Origin: Agapetus fuscipes
Taxonomy: Eukaryota > Arthropoda > Insecta > Trichoptera > Glossosomatidae
Assembly (NCBI GenBank): GCA_951799405.1
Contig: OX637342.1
Span: 6,696,001 to 6,760,000, forward strand
Direction of reading: 5' to 3'
Length of the DNA: 64,000 bases
Shown: one piece after another, positions 63,140 to 64,000 of the stretch
How the letters are laid out: each line of letters opens with the position of its first letter
How positions within the stretch are numbered: position 1 is the stretch's first letter
Translations under genes and position numbers: made by a program
The notes under the pieces: model-generated
Databases searched by the model: none
Told to the model about the DNA's origin: nothing
What the model saw: the letters and a program-made list of their open reading frames with translations, nothing else

Positions 63140-63700
63140 GTAAACTTTTCGTTTTAAGCTCAACCATAGCATTTTACCAAAAACGTACGCAAACTCAAAC
63201 TCTCAATCTGAGGTGCTGTTTTATTTTCCATACATTTCTAGTTCGACTTAGCACGAAGAGATTTATTTTTAGATGTTTTTATTCGAAGTATAAATTTTAT
63301 CATTAAACTCAACCATAGCAGTTTGCAATAAATATATAGAAACTTAAGCGCTCAGTGGGTGATGCTATTTAATTTTCCAAACGTTTTTCGTTCGAGTTAA
63401 CACGTAAAGATTCACTGCGAATCATAACCCTAAGTATAAACTTTACCGTTAAACTCCATCATAGAGTTTTGCAATTAATATATGAAAACTTGAACGCTTA
63501 GTGAGATATGCTATTTTATTTCTATATGTTTTAGTTAACTCGTAGAGATTTATTTCTGGGAGTTTTTGCGGACTGAGGATCTTAACCCTAGGTATAAAAT
63601 TGTTCATAGCGTTTTGCAATAAATGTATCAAAACTTAAACGCTCAGAGGGAGATGCTGTTTAAGTTTGAATACATTTTTTAAGTAAACGCTTTTGTCGAC
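63140..63700. repeat. Degenerate tandem repeat of about 149 bp
   Basis: Four units are aligned by CTCAACCATAGCATTTTACC-like sequence near 63159, 63308, 63454 and 63604. Each continues with a NAATANATGTANNAAAACTTAA segment, ACGCTCAGNGGGNGATGCT and a GAGTTAACNCGTAAAGATT segment. The units contain the same palindromic core as the dispersed hairpin repeats. Confidence 0.75.
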
Positions 63701-64000
63701 TTTTTGTTTGCGGAATGAGGATCTCTCCGCAGATATGAGGCGCCATTATTCCTTACATTATAATCATTTTAATAGAAACGTCACCCGCTTTTAGAGGAAA
63801 TTACCCGCCAGAAGTTATGACGTCTTGGGGAATTTAATTTTTTTTCAGGTAAGATGAAATTGAAATTTAAATTTTGCAAGTGACTCATGAGGTGGAAGAG
63901 AAATGTATGTATGTGTGAAAATGCCATATTTTATAACTCTGTTTAATTAAATTGAATATAATTAGATTTTATCTGGAATCATTTAAGTAGGTATATTTCT
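63701..64000. other. Right-edge spacer
   Basis: No recognisable gene or repeat boundary in the last 300 bases. Confidence 0.45.

Overview
The window looks like intergenic or intronic DNA of an insect. It is AT-rich, has very few plausible host coding segments, and is densely packed with nested transposable elements: LTR retrotransposons of Ty3/gypsy and BEL/Pao type, several LINE clades, three tRNA-derived SINE families, and hAT-, TTAA- and MULE-like non-autonomous DNA elements. Short runs built from TAGGTACCTAC-type motifs recall Lepidoptera, but that assignment is an inference. The sequence alone does not identify a species.

Layout, left half. A complete gag-only LTR retrotransposon (1585-4163) has two 263-bp LTRs that look identical and a 4-bp target duplication. 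It sits inside an older tRNA-SINE. From 4.3 to 29.4 kb the dominant feature is a roughly 260-bp repeat family, called here the TTAGA-tail repeat. It starts with TTCCTTGACTTATAGG and ends in (TTAGA)n or (TTTAGA)n. It recurs more than 25 times in both orientations and culminates in a tandem array (27447-29411) with a two-unit higher-order pattern. Between these copies lie a 700-bp foldback element in a TTAA site (14078-14777), a long-TIR DNA element (18348-19998), a hAT MITE (20321-20547), inverted pairs of SINEs and many short palindromes. No gene is supported in the remaining spacers.

Layout, right half. A nearly intact but 5'-truncated LINE lies on the minus strand (29885-32824, endonuclease plus reverse transcriptase). 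From 34 to 44.7 kb come SINE clusters, LINE 3' ends nested in other elements, a hAT MITE split by an RTE LINE fragment (43159-43534) and a Penelope-like inverted repeat (44524-44733). A minus-strand gag gene with a SAP domain and a zinc knuckle (45113-46858) belongs to an LTR element whose 5' LTR is 47540-48012. Eight bases beyond that LTR starts the target duplication of a BEL/Pao element (48026-55302). Its gag-pol reading frame is continuous apart from two in-frame TAA codons.

The one segment that looks like a host gene is a short GC-rich terminal exon on the minus strand (60460-60582). It has a good splice acceptor and 40 codons, and is followed by about 2.4 kb of AU-rich sequence that could be its 3' UTR. 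DNA from 60.6 kb to the right edge would then be intron, and it carries further SINE and TTAGA-tail copies and a degenerate tandem repeat of about 149 bp.

How the parts relate. The active machinery visible is retroelement machinery. LINE enzymes probably supplied the reverse transcriptase for the SINEs and TTAGA-tail repeats. One TTAGA-tail locus (61229-61763) carries a short LINE-like C-terminal reading frame upstream of the repeat, which suggests the family is the 3' end of a LINE or a SINE sharing that end.
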